Source of the DNA: Hahella sp. CCB-MM4
GTDB taxonomy: Bacteria > Pseudomonadota > Gammaproteobacteria > Pseudomonadales > Oleiphilaceae
DNA: 64,000 nt
Direction of reading: 5' to 3'
Assembly (NCBI RefSeq): GCF_002260525.1
Contig: NZ_MRYI01000003.1
Location: forward strand, 248,001-312,000
Positions 9,143 to 17,581 of this stretch are shown piece by piece; the first letter of the stretch is position 1, and the number at the start of each line of letters is the position of its first letter. The translations under genes and the position numbers were made by a program. The notes beneath the pieces are model-generated. The model saw nothing but the letters and a program-made list of their open reading frames with translations. It had not been told where the DNA came from and ran no database searches.

Positions 9143-11641
9143 CTACAAATCAGTCGTCATAATAGGTGCTGCGGTATTGAAAATATCAGCGCGGAAGTCT
9201 GTACGTAGCTGCTCAGGCGATACCGGCGACTGTAGATACCCTCCCTGCGCATAGTCTGCGCCGAAACGCTTCATCATCAGCATACTTGTACTTTTTTCGA
9301 TGCCCATGACCACCACTTCAATACCTAGACTGTGGGCAAGTTTCATCGTTGATTCGGCGATTCTTTCATTACGGGAGTCATATTCAATCTCCCTTACCAT
9401 TGAGGAAGCGACCTTGATCCGGTCAAAGGGATATTTTCTTATCATGGTCAGGGAAATATCATCCCTGCCGAAATCATCCAAAGTGACTTTTATTCCCCTA
9501 CTCTGAAACTCCTTGAAGAGCTCCAGGAGACTTGATTCCTCCGGATACTCCCGTATCGCACTTTCGCTGATTTCAACTTCCAGCAACTGGCCGTTGAGCT
9601 CATATCTGTCCATGCAATTATCAATCTGTTGAATCAGATTGCCGGAACACAATTGTTTCAACGAAAAGTTAAATGAAACTCTTACCGGCTCAGCATACCG
9701 GCCGTTGAGTTTTTTGCAGGCCTGCCCCATAAGATCCACCGCCAATTCATCCAGCTTGACCCGCTGGCCGATCTCCTCCGCCACGCTGAAGAACTGTTCC
9801 TGGGTCATGATCCCGTGCTCAGGATGATTCCATCGCAACATGGCTTCAAACTCAGACGCCATGCCGTTTCCTAGAGAGACCTTCGGCTGCATATACACCA
9901 TGAACTGATCATTCTGGATAGCCCGTTTAAGCTCTTTTTCTATCACCAGACGTTTTTCAGATGACGCATTCAATGCATGGGTAAAGAAACGATAACGATT
10001 CCCCGGTAACTGCTTGGCATCGTACATTGCCAGATCTGCACTCTTCATCAGCAGATCGGGAGACTGACCGTCCAGCGGATATATTGAAATACCGATACTG
10101 ATATTGATGGATATTGAGATACCTTTGACATCGAAGGCTCTTTGAAACTGCTCGATGATGCGGGAGGCCACAACCGACGCCTGATGGGCTTTCTTGATAT
10201 CACGTAACAAAACACTGAATTCATCTCCGCCGGTGCGAACCAGAACCTGATCTGTGACACCATCTTCAGACAAGACCTGCCTGGAAACCTCATCCGACAG
10301 GCGAAGGCAGGACAATATGCGTTTAGAGGCCTCTTTGACCAGCTCGTCCCCGACAGAGTTTCCATACTGCAGATTGATATCCTTAAACCCGTTCAGATCG
10401 ATATACAGCACCCCGAATACCTGATCCTGTCGACCCGCGAGGCTGACGGCTTTATCAAGAATCAGAGTAAATGCCTGCCGATTGGGAAGACCGGTCAACG
10501 GGTCAAAATAGGTCATCTCCTTGATTTTGCTACGCACCAGACGCTGGGATTCGGCCAGATCATTCACCAGCGAATGAAGCTCCCCGAATTCGTCCTGCCG
10601 GTCGTCGGTCAATATCATTTCTCTACCGGCACGAAAATCCAGCAGTTGGTTCTTTAGCCGCATCAATGGCGTTACTAACATGCCGTTCAAGCTGGAATAA
10701 ATCAGCAGGAAGGCTACCACAATAACCCCGACGACGCTCCAACCGATCCCCCAGACGATCGGGTTGACCACCCGACTGATAACCTCCTGGGTAATAATGC
10801 CGGTGGCCAGAAGCTGATCCGTCACCCGGTAAAAGCCTCCAAGATAGTAATCCTGGCCAATATTGATACTGCGCAGTCGGCCAATCCCGGAATTCACCAC
10901 CTGACTGACCAGGGACCGCATCTTGTCATCCAACACCAGGGTGGAAAAATACGGATCACCGGTAGAGCTGGTCAGTGCCACCAGGCCTTCCGGCAAATCC
11001 AGTGTCGCTGCCAGCCGGTTGTTGATATTGGGAATACGTAACACCAGCACCAGATATCCCTTATACCGGGAAACTCCGGTGCCGGTACCCGGCGTATCCT
11101 GCTCAGGTGCCAGGATTCTCTGGGCAATAACATAGTCAATATAACCGCCAGAGCTGCTGTCAAAGTAGAGCTTGTCCATGAATTTCGGACTTTCAGAGAT
11201 CAACCGCTTATGAAAATCCTCTTTATTGCTCGGACTGGCGAATTCGTCCACCACCAGGGTATCGGCTCTCCCATCCGGCAGGTAAATGCCGATTTCCGTA
11301 TATTGGGGAAAGGCCCGGCGGTAATCACTCAGAATCCCCAGAACTGCCGGTTGCATTACCCGGTATCTGGTGGATTCGGGAAGCGCAAGATAACGCGCAA
11401 TCACCTCGTTGGTGGCAAACAGATCCAGGTTTGCGCGGGCCGTTGCCAATTCCCTGGAAAGTTCGGAGCTAAGACTTCGCAAAGCCAGTTCCATCTGGTT
11501 TTCCAGTATGCGCAGGCTGTTCTCACGCATATACAAATAGGACATGGTCCCTACGGCAATCAAAGGCAGGGTAATCAGCGGCAATACCACCAAAAAAATT
11601 TTCAGCCTGAGATTAATTTTTGATGCCAAAGGTCCAAACAT
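9143..11641 (-). CDS. MbaA-like membrane GGDEF-EAL protein with a degenerate EAL domain
   Basis: An 832-residue inner-membrane protein. Order: TM helix (about 12-35), periplasmic sensor domain (about 40-285), second TM (about 290-315), HAMP-like linker, GGDEF domain (GGDEF intact at 471-475) and EAL domain (about 565-815). The GGDEF half should make c-di-GMP; no RxxD inhibitory site is at the usual spacing. The EAL half is altered: the signature is EAM (599-601), the FGTG loop is DDFGRD, and the conserved AEGVE loop reads VMGIE, so the glutamate normally there is Met779. Phosphodiesterase activity is therefore doubtful. The start codon is one base after the stop of the PotD/NspS-like gene, matching nspS-mbaA of Vibrio cholerae in order, where the binding protein reports polyamines to MbaA. 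Confidence 0.85.
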   Translation of the reverse strand: MFGPLASKINLRLKIFLVVLPLITLPLIAVGTMSYLYMRENSLRILENQMELALRSLSSELSRELATARANLDLFATNEVIARYLALPESTRYRVMQPAVLGILSDYRRAFPQYTEIGIYLPDGRADTLVVDEFASPSNKEDFHKRLISESPKFMDKLYFDSSSGGYIDYVIAQRILAPEQDTPGTGTGVSRYKGYLVLVLRIPNINNRLAATLDLPEGLVALTSSTGDPYFSTLVLDDKMRSLVSQVVNSGIGRLRSINIGQDYYLGGFYRVTDQLLATGIITQEVISRVVNPIVWGIGWSVVGVIVVAFLLIYSSLNGMLVTPLMRLKNQLLDFRAGREMILTDDRQDEFGELHSLVNDLAESQRLVRSKIKEMTYFDPLTGLPNRQAFTLILDKAVSLAGRQDQVFGVLYIDLNGFKDINLQYGNSVGDELVKEASKRILSCLRLSDEVSRQVLSEDGVTDQVLVRTGGDEFSVLLRDIKKAHQASVVASRIIEQFQRAFDVKGISISINISIGISIYPLDGQSPDLLMKSADLAMYDAKQLPGNRYRFFTHALNASSEKRLVIEKELKRAIQNDQFMVYMQPKVSLGNGMASEFEAMLRWNHPEHGIMTQEQFFSVAEEIGQRVKLDELAVDLMGQACKKLNGRYAEPVRVSFNFSLKQLCSGNLIQQIDNCMDRYELNGQLLEVEISESAIREYPEESSLLELFKEFQSRGIKVTLDDFGRDDISLTMIRKYPFDRIKVASSMVREIEYDSRNERIAESTMKLAHSLGIEVVVMGIEKSTSMLMMKRFGADYAQGGYLQSPVSPEQLRTDFRADIFNTAAPIMTTDL

Positions 11642-11642
11642 A

Positions 11643-12740
11643 TTACTTAGTCAACTCAAGAAACAACTGATTGCGATGCCGCACCAGGTCCGGACTGACC
11701 GGAATGTAGGACTCCGCTTTTTCCATTACATCTGCGGGAGGATAAATGATCTGATTTTCCCGATGTTCTCTGCTTTGATATTGCTCAACACCTCGAACCG
11801 TCGAGGCATAGTTCAATGACTCCGCCATCAAAGCAGCATTTTCAGGCTCTAATAGGAAATTAATAAACTGAAGGGCTTTGTCGGGCTGTCGGGAAGCCTT
11901 GGCCACAGCAATATAATCCACCCAGAGGTTGGTTCCTTCTTCCGGGTGAACATATTTAATCCGCTTATCGATATTCTGCAACGTAAGCGCATCCCCGCTA
12001 TACACCATAGCCATGGCAATTCGTCCGTGCAGTAGTTCCGAAGATTCATCCAGTCTTGGATAAGCATAGCTCAAGACAAAGCTTTTTTGCCCTATTAATA
12101 CACGATAGGCCGCATCAAGATCCTGCAAGGATGTCGGATTCAATGACAAACCAAGGGATTTCTGCGCCATACCAAAGACATCAACAGAATCGTTGATCAT
12201 CATGATGTGCTGCCAAAGATCCGGATTGGGGTGAAAAAAGTCATTCCAGGACCTGGGCTCCTTGTCCAGCAAATCGGGCCTGTAGGCGATACCTATCGTC
12301 CCCCACAGCAATGGAACAGCATAGTCTTCCAACTCAGGAACAAACTTTAGCCACCTGGGCGAAATGCGGGAATGGTTGGGGAGATCTGTCTCTTTCAGGT
12401 GGGCAATCCATTGCGGAGCAATGTAATCCCGCATACTGGCACCAGAGCCGATAATCAAATCCAGCCCTTTTCCGCCGGTTTGGGCCAGCAGGGCCTGCTT
12501 ACCTTCATCGGAAGTGAAATAGTGAAAATCGATTCTGATTCCTGTCTGCTCGTGGAACTTGTAGGTCAGCTCAACTGGCATATAGTCGGGCCAGTTGTAC
12601 AACATCAGTGTATTGGAGGATTCAGAATTCGGGGAACCCTGTTCAGACCGGGCCTCTGTAATCAAGGGCGGGAGCAGTCCCGCCAGCATGATCAGCAAGC
12701 AAAAACGAATCGTAAAACCGCTATGTTTGGTTCTCCACAT
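11643..12740 (-). CDS. NspS/PotD-like periplasmic polyamine-binding protein
   Basis: A 365-residue extracellular solute-binding protein with a signal peptide (hydrophobic FCLLIMLAGLLPPL, about residues 13-26). LMLYNWPDYMPVELTYKF near residue 45 matches the PotD start of the mature domain, and WGTIGIAYRPD is the hinge segment of this family. No potABC permease genes are nearby. It is instead directly followed, one base apart, by the membrane GGDEF-EAL gene. By analogy with V. cholerae NspS-MbaA it probably binds norspermidine, spermidine or similar and controls the partner's activity rather than transport. The substrate is unproven. Confidence 0.8.
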   Translation of the reverse strand: MWRTKHSGFTIRFCLLIMLAGLLPPLITEARSEQGSPNSESSNTLMLYNWPDYMPVELTYKFHEQTGIRIDFHYFTSDEGKQALLAQTGGKGLDLIIGSGASMRDYIAPQWIAHLKETDLPNHSRISPRWLKFVPELEDYAVPLLWGTIGIAYRPDLLDKEPRSWNDFFHPNPDLWQHIMMINDSVDVFGMAQKSLGLSLNPTSLQDLDAAYRVLIGQKSFVLSYAYPRLDESSELLHGRIAMAMVYSGDALTLQNIDKRIKYVHPEEGTNLWVDYIAVAKASRQPDKALQFINFLLEPENAALMAESLNYASTVRGVEQYQSREHRENQIIYPPADVMEKAESYIPVSPDLVRHRNQLFLELTK

Positions 12741-12826
12741 GAAGATGGATGGCTACCCCTGGCGACAATGCGTTAAAACATCACATTAGATTTGTCACAA
12801 AGGTTATCAAACTAGCGGTTATTAAT

Positions 12827-12864
12827 AAAAGAAAAGCCAGCTCAATTGAGCTGGCTTTTCTTTT
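12827..12864. terminator. Bidirectional rho-independent terminator
   Basis: A perfect palindrome: AAAAGAAAAGCCAGCTC, loop AATT, then the reverse complement ending in CTTTTCTTTT. It closes the small gene at 12887-13006 on the minus strand and insulates the nspS-like gene below. Confidence 0.9.
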
Positions 12865-12886
12865 AATTGGTGCCTTTCAGTGCGTA

Positions 12887-13006
12887 TCAGGCCTTGAATT
12901 CCGCTACCCACTCACCGTTGGCATCGGGCCAGCACTTAACCAGTACCGCTGAACAAGCAGCCAGGTAAGCATCCATAGCACCGTAAGAAGCAAATCTTTT
13001 AACCAT
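12887..13006 (-). CDS. 39-residue Trp-containing small protein
   Basis: A short ORF starting ATG at 13006-13004 and ending TGA at 12889-12887, closed 23 bases later by a strong terminator. The protein begins MVKRFASYGAMDAYL and ends WVAEFKA, with two Cys and two Trp and no signal or membrane segment. No clear Shine-Dalgarno sequence is present, which lowers confidence. A gene-sized interval bounded by its own terminator and sensible codon use argue that it is expressed. It lies between the CHASE4 diguanylate cyclase and the NspS-like gene, all on the minus strand. Function unknown. Confidence 0.5.
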   Translation of the reverse strand: MVKRFASYGAMDAYLAACSAVLVKCWPDANGEWVAEFKA

Positions 13007-13147
13007 GACGACTTTTATATCCTGCTTATACAACTAAAAAATCGGGACAGTGATTTTATCTCCAGGCGCTTCAGGATGAATTCGTAATAGTACGTAATTT
13101 ATACAGCCTAGATCTTTTGGTGTCCTGTCAGAATCGCAGCGCAGTCC

Positions 13148-14776
13148 TCAGGCGTCCGCCGGAGCCATTCCGTTGGATGGGCGGACTCTGGCAGCCTGAT
13201 CACGCCCGCGGTTTTTCGCCATATACATGGCCTGGTCCGCCCAGGCAATCCAGTCATCAGGACTATCCTCCTCTCCAGGAATTCCCCCTGTCACTCCACA
13301 ACTGATCGTGACCCATTTCGAATGGGAAGCGTAATGATGTGGTATCTGCAGGTCGCGCACCGATTCACACATTCGCTCCGCAACCGCCATCCCCTGCTCA
13401 TAGGTCGTGCTGGGGAGAACAATGATAAATTCCTCACCACCGTAACGGGCAGTCAGGTCGTAACGCTTATTGGCCGATTTGGATAACGCACAAGCGACCT
13501 CTTTCAGCACAGAGTCCCCCATCGCATGCCCGTAGTTATCGTTATATTTCTTAAATGAGTCCACGTCACAGACGATAATGGACAAAGGACAGCTTCTGCT
13601 GACACAGAATTTCCATTGTTCTGTCATGTATTGGTCAAATGCCCGGCGGTTTGCCAGCCCCGTCAGAGGATCTGTCAGGGATAAATCCCTTAATTGGGCA
13701 CTTTGATCACGCATTTGCCCCACCAGCCGGTAAAACATGTCACCGATAATGCCAATTTCATCCTGATTCAGGCGCGGAGCCCTCAGTGCCTCATCATCCG
13801 GCAGATTTTTCACCCACAGGACGTAGTTCTTCAAATCCGCCAATGGCGCAATAACGAAGCTATATATGAGAAACGCAAACACCAGCATGACAAGGACAAT
13901 GGCCGCCCCCATATAAAAGCTGAATTCGGTAAATGCGTTGGAGACCAGCCGGAAAAACTCACGGGAAATATTCACTTCCAGCAGAATGGCAAGATCACTG
14001 TAGAGGTCCGGCAACAGTGCATAACAAAGAAGTTTGGTTGCAGAAGCCTTTTTGACATATATGGGAAATTCATTGGTGATTTTTGCCACCACACTCTGGT
14101 GCATCATCCGTTGTTCGGGATTCCCCAGCATATACAGGTCAAATGGAACTCCTGCCGCCTGCTGCAACTTCATCAACACTGAACCGGTAATCAGTCGTCC
14201 CAGCAATAGCCCTCCCGCAGGCGGTCCGCTCAAGTCAGAATGCAATACGGGCTTCAGCGTGATCAACATCAATCCGTATTGGGTCTGCAGCAGCCCCGTA
14301 TAGCCCGCGTCTTTGTCTGTCCCTGAACTCAACGCCAGAGACAGTATGAACCCGGGTACCGGGGCCTTATCCAGGGGAAGTTCCTCGATATGCATATCCA
14401 ATCCGGCATCGAAATCCCAGGTTTTCCCCCACACAATCTCACCGTCAGGACGATAGTAAATCACCGCATGCAATCCAAGATTGGCCAGAGATTCGTCATT
14501 GAGATTGGAATTGATAAAGGAGGGATCACGGTTGAGAACGAACTGATAACTGTCATCCCAGGCAGACCAGTCCAGATTAATCTGATTCAGTGTTTCAAGT
14601 TCATAGAAGATTGCCCCGGTAATCCGGTCCACTTCTATTCTTGCCCGCTGCCCCTCAAGATCTTCGACCGCGGGCAGCAGCTTGGTCAGGACAACCACTG
14701 CCAGCAATATCGCCATTGAAATGATACTGAAGGCCAGTGATGCGCCGAACTTAAACCAGAGAGACAAAGTTTTCAT
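13148..14776 (-). CDS. CHASE4-GGDEF membrane diguanylate cyclase
   Basis: A 542-residue inner-membrane enzyme predicted to make c-di-GMP. It has an N-terminal TM (about 10-30), then a periplasmic CHASE4-type sensor marked by LDWSAWDDSYQFV, a second TM (about 275-300), a HAMP-like linker and a GGDEF domain with an intact GGEEF at 446-450. The inhibitory site reads KRYD instead of RxxD, so product inhibition may be weak. The ATG at 14776 gives MKTLSLWFKFG before the TM; a TTG at 14791 would add five residues. No good Shine-Dalgarno precedes either. It is upstream of the polyamine-sensor pair but separated by a terminator. Confidence 0.88.
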   Translation of the reverse strand: MKTLSLWFKFGASLAFSIISMAILLAVVVLTKLLPAVEDLEGQRARIEVDRITGAIFYELETLNQINLDWSAWDDSYQFVLNRDPSFINSNLNDESLANLGLHAVIYYRPDGEIVWGKTWDFDAGLDMHIEELPLDKAPVPGFILSLALSSGTDKDAGYTGLLQTQYGLMLITLKPVLHSDLSGPPAGGLLLGRLITGSVLMKLQQAAGVPFDLYMLGNPEQRMMHQSVVAKITNEFPIYVKKASATKLLCYALLPDLYSDLAILLEVNISREFFRLVSNAFTEFSFYMGAAIVLVMLVFAFLIYSFVIAPLADLKNYVLWVKNLPDDEALRAPRLNQDEIGIIGDMFYRLVGQMRDQSAQLRDLSLTDPLTGLANRRAFDQYMTEQWKFCVSRSCPLSIIVCDVDSFKKYNDNYGHAMGDSVLKEVACALSKSANKRYDLTARYGGEEFIIVLPSTTYEQGMAVAERMCESVRDLQIPHHYASHSKWVTISCGVTGGIPGEEDSPDDWIAWADQAMYMAKNRGRDQAARVRPSNGMAPADA

Positions 14777-15094
14777 TGTTGGGCATAACAACCATGAGTC
14801 TACTTTTTAATGGGTCAAGCAACATCGCTTCACCTTGATCCACTGACGTTCACTACGCCAAATAAACTGGTCGCCCTGACCTCCCCTGAGAACCTAGGGA
14901 ATAAATACATCGTCTATATATGAAGCATAGTCGGCCCTACCCTGCTGTCTACGAATTTCCATTAAAAAGAAGTTTTAGATGGCAGCACGAAGGCGATCAT
15001 CCACCACTCAAATTAGGATGAATATTCTAAAAATTATTTCTAGTATCAGCTTAACCCTGTTAACGAAAGCTTGACCAAAGTGACTGGAACAACC
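14777..15094. other. Divergent intergenic region without a recognised element
   Basis: This is a control region between the minus-strand CHASE4-GGDEF gene and the plus-strand coiled-coil gene. It becomes AT-rich after about 14940. I see no conserved RNA, repeat or confident promoter. Confidence 0.5.
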
Positions 15095-15520
15095 ATGACT
15101 CAAAGCAAGGTAAATTCTCAGCTCGAGCAACTGAATGAAGCCAAAGGAAGGCTGCAGGCACAGTTATCAAGCAGCTGGGCACGGCTGGAATGCGAAGGGA
15201 AAAAGCTGCTCAACAGCATGGGGGCAGACCTGAATAATGAAGATAAAAGCCTCACCGCGATTCTTACCAGGCTACGCCAGAAAAACCCTACGCTCAGGCA
15301 GCTGACACTGAATCTCGATACATCAACCTATGACTTGAGAGAACGCGCCAACTGGAACCTGCATATGATGTCGGCGTATGCCAGGATGCAGGCAGAAAAG
15401 ACTTATTCGCGGGAAATCAAACCCAGGCTTCTGGCCATGATCGATACACTGGAATCAGGCCTGAAACGGCTTTCGGAAAAAACGCCGGAAGCAAGTAATG
15501 AGGAAACTCAACCAAAGTAA
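15095..15520 (+). CDS. Coiled-coil protein of unknown function
   Basis: A 141-residue cytosolic, helix-rich protein beginning MTQSKVNSQLEQLNEAKG, rich in Gln, Leu, Lys and Glu, with heptad-like spacing over most of its length. No signal peptide, membrane segment or family I recognise. The size and helical amphipathic character recall phasin-like granule proteins, but nothing specific supports that. The ATG at 15095 is preferred; a TTG at 15071 would add eight residues. It stands alone, with its own terminator 60 bases after the stop. Confidence 0.65.
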   Translation: MTQSKVNSQLEQLNEAKGRLQAQLSSSWARLECEGKKLLNSMGADLNNEDKSLTAILTRLRQKNPTLRQLTLNLDTSTYDLRERANWNLHMMSAYARMQAEKTYSREIKPRLLAMIDTLESGLKRLSEKTPEASNEETQPK

Positions 15521-15579
15521 GCCGTAAGATGTAAATTGCCCCTTAACCCTCGCTACTCTTGGAGCTAGAGTGGACTTAG

Positions 15580-15606
15580 GCCCCTTTCCCCAGGGGCTTT
15601 TTTTTA
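15580..15606 (+). terminator. Rho-independent terminator
   Basis: The stem GCCCCT / AGGGGC with loop TTCCCC is followed by nine T residues, at the end of the coiled-coil gene. Confidence 0.85.
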
Positions 15607-15679
15607 TCTTAAGATTTATTTTTTAAGGCATCAGTGCTTAATGCACCGGTTCTTTGCTCAATTTTTTATGCAAATAGAA

Positions 15680-16327
15680 TCAGCTCTGCAAGCACACGCC
15701 GACACCGGCCAACCCACAGTATCCATTAGGATTTTTCGCAAGATACTGCTGGTGATATGTCTCGGCATAATAAAAAGTTCCCAGCGGGGAGATATCGGTG
15801 GTGATCTGCCCCACCTGCCTGGAATCCAACGCTTCCTGGAATTGTTTGAGCGAGGCTTCTGCTGCCTCTTTCTGATCTGCATTATTGGTGTAGATCACTG
15901 ATCGGTATTGGGTACCGACATCGTTCCCCTGTCTCATTCCCTGTGTGGGATTGTGATTTTCCCAGAAAAGCTTCAGCAGGGTCTGATAATCCACTCTGGC
16001 AGGGTCGTATACCACCAGCACAGCTTCTGCGTGACCGGTAAGACCTGAACAGACTTCTTCATAGGTGGGATTGGGTGTATATCCCCCCGTATAGCCTACC
16101 GCCGTCACATAGACTCCGGGTTGCTGCCAGAACAGGCGCTCAGCTCCCCAGAAACACCCCAGAGCAAATACGGCAATCTCAGTGTGCTCGGGAAAGGGGC
16201 CAACAAAGCTCTTACCTGACACATAGTGCTCAGGATTCACTTCCAGGGGCTCTTCACGCCCGGGAAGCGCTTTTTCAGGAGTAGGTATCACTTTTTTGAA
16301 TTGCATCCAGTCATTAAGCAAGCTCAT
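15680..16327 (-). CDS. msrA: Peptide methionine (S)-S-oxide reductase MsrA
   Basis: A 215-residue enzyme that reduces methionine-S-sulfoxide in proteins with thioredoxin. The catalytic GCFWGAE motif lies at residues 57-63 with the attacking Cys58. The family segments [20 protein letters not shown] and GHAEAV follow, and the C-terminal [15 protein letters not shown] contains the conserved recycling Cys. No signal peptide, so it is cytosolic. AAGGTG precedes the ATG. Length matches E. coli MsrA (212). It appears monocistronic. Confidence 0.96.
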   Translation of the reverse strand: MSLLNDWMQFKKVIPTPEKALPGREEPLEVNPEHYVSGKSFVGPFPEHTEIAVFALGCFWGAERLFWQQPGVYVTAVGYTGGYTPNPTYEEVCSGLTGHAEAVLVVYDPARVDYQTLLKLFWENHNPTQGMRQGNDVGTQYRSVIYTNNADQKEAAEASLKQFQEALDSRQVGQITTDISPLGTFYYAETYHQQYLAKNPNGYCGLAGVGVCLQS

Positions 16328-16515
16328 AACAGCACCTTATAGGGAAACCCCGGTCAATCTATCTATACGCTGCCTGTTTGACAACAGTCCAGCGCAGAAG
16401 GTTCAAATCCTATAAAAGGTCACATACAAGCTCGACTTATTCAGGTGTTTCAAATCCGCCCCATGTCAGTCCGACGTGACAAATTCACGATGATTCTTAC
16501 GCCACAGCCCCAACG

Positions 16516-17319
16516 TTATTCCGATGCCACAGGCTCGCCTTCCCAGGCCAGAGACTCCTTCGGCTCAGAAGCAATCCAGCGGGGCTGTTCGGACCAATGG
16601 ATAATATTTAGCTCTCCCTGATGATTCTCCACCAGAGCGGTACAGTGCTCTACCCAATCGCCATCGTTACAATAAAGCTTGCCGTTTTTCAGGCGAAATG
16701 AAGCAAAGTGAATATGCCCACAGATAAAGCCGTCCACCGTGCGCCCGCTGGCGGCCTTCAGCGCTGCTAGCTCGAATCGTTCGATAAACTGCTGGGCCTT
16801 GCCCAGATGGCTTTTCAGGTATCCCGCAAATGACCAGTACGGCAGTCCTACCATGCGGCGCAGACCATTGACCCAGCCGTTAAGTTTCAGCATCAGACTA
16901 TGGGCACGGTCTCCAATGGCTAGAAGCAGCGGGCTGAGCTTCACCATTTGATCGAATTCATCCCCATGACTGACATGAAAAGTCCTGCCATCACAGGTCT
17001 TATGAGTGGTATTGAGTTTGATCTTAATACCTGCAAAAACCTGCCCTGACATCTGGCGGAAAAAGGCGTCGTGGTTTCCGGGGATATAGATGACCTCTGT
17101 TCCTTCCCTGGCCTTACGCATAACAGTACTGATGATCTGTCGGTGAACTTCCGGAAAATGGGCTTTCCGCCTCATTTCCTGCAAATCGACGATATCCCCC
17201 ACCAGATACAGCTTCGGAGTGTCAACTTTTTCCAGGAAGTCCAACAGGTGGTGAGCTTGGCAGGCTGGGGTTCCGAGGTGGACATCGGATATGAATACTG
17301 CTCGGTAGGATGTTTGCAT
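16516..17319 (-). CDS. LpxH-like metallophosphoesterase (UDP-2,3-diacylglucosamine diphosphatase family)
   Basis: A 267-residue calcineurin-type phosphoesterase. Metal-binding motifs are in order: SDVHLG (11-16), GDIVD (41-45), GNHD (81-84), SHGDEFD and, near the end, GHIH. The architecture with a helical insert and C-terminal YCNDGDWVEHC matches the COG2908 group annotated as UDP-2,3-diacylglucosamine pyrophosphatase. It may be the lipid A enzyme or one of the paralogues acting on other nucleotide-linked substrates; sequence alone does not decide. GAGGAG lies upstream of the ATG. It is divergent from the response regulator gene. Confidence 0.85.
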   Translation of the reverse strand: MQTSYRAVFISDVHLGTPACQAHHLLDFLEKVDTPKLYLVGDIVDLQEMRRKAHFPEVHRQIISTVMRKAREGTEVIYIPGNHDAFFRQMSGQVFAGIKIKLNTTHKTCDGRTFHVSHGDEFDQMVKLSPLLLAIGDRAHSLMLKLNGWVNGLRRMVGLPYWSFAGYLKSHLGKAQQFIERFELAALKAASGRTVDGFICGHIHFASFRLKNGKLYCNDGDWVEHCTALVENHQGELNIIHWSEQPRWIASEPKESLAWEGEPVASE

Positions 17320-17468
17320 CCCGCTTCTCCTCAGGGGTTAGTACGCGATGCTAGGTTTACCGAATGACGTTTTTGTGACCAAAAAAAGACCATTTGGTTA
17401 AACCACCAGCAATTTCCGGGGCATCCAACAGAACAAACACTCCTGTTTACGAAGAATCGTATACATCA

Positions 17469-17484
17469 GGTGACTTTGATCACA
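17469..17484. promoter_or_regulatory. CRP/Vfr-type operator candidate
   Basis: GGTGACTTTGATCACA matches the TGTGA-N6-TCACA consensus at nine of ten arm positions. It sits about 100 bases upstream of the response regulator start, in the divergent region with the phosphoesterase gene. Confidence 0.4.
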
Positions 17485-17581
17485 AAAAATAACTGCCCGG
17501 AAACAGTTTTCAAGCAGGCAAGTTTCCAGATTGTGCTAGATTTATTTGTGGAATTAGGTCGATAACATAGAAGGTTGCTGA

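Noticed and set aside
9300-11640. Plus-strand open frames over the GGDEF-EAL gene
   Set aside because: They are antisense shadows of a well supported coding region, with no start signals or family match.
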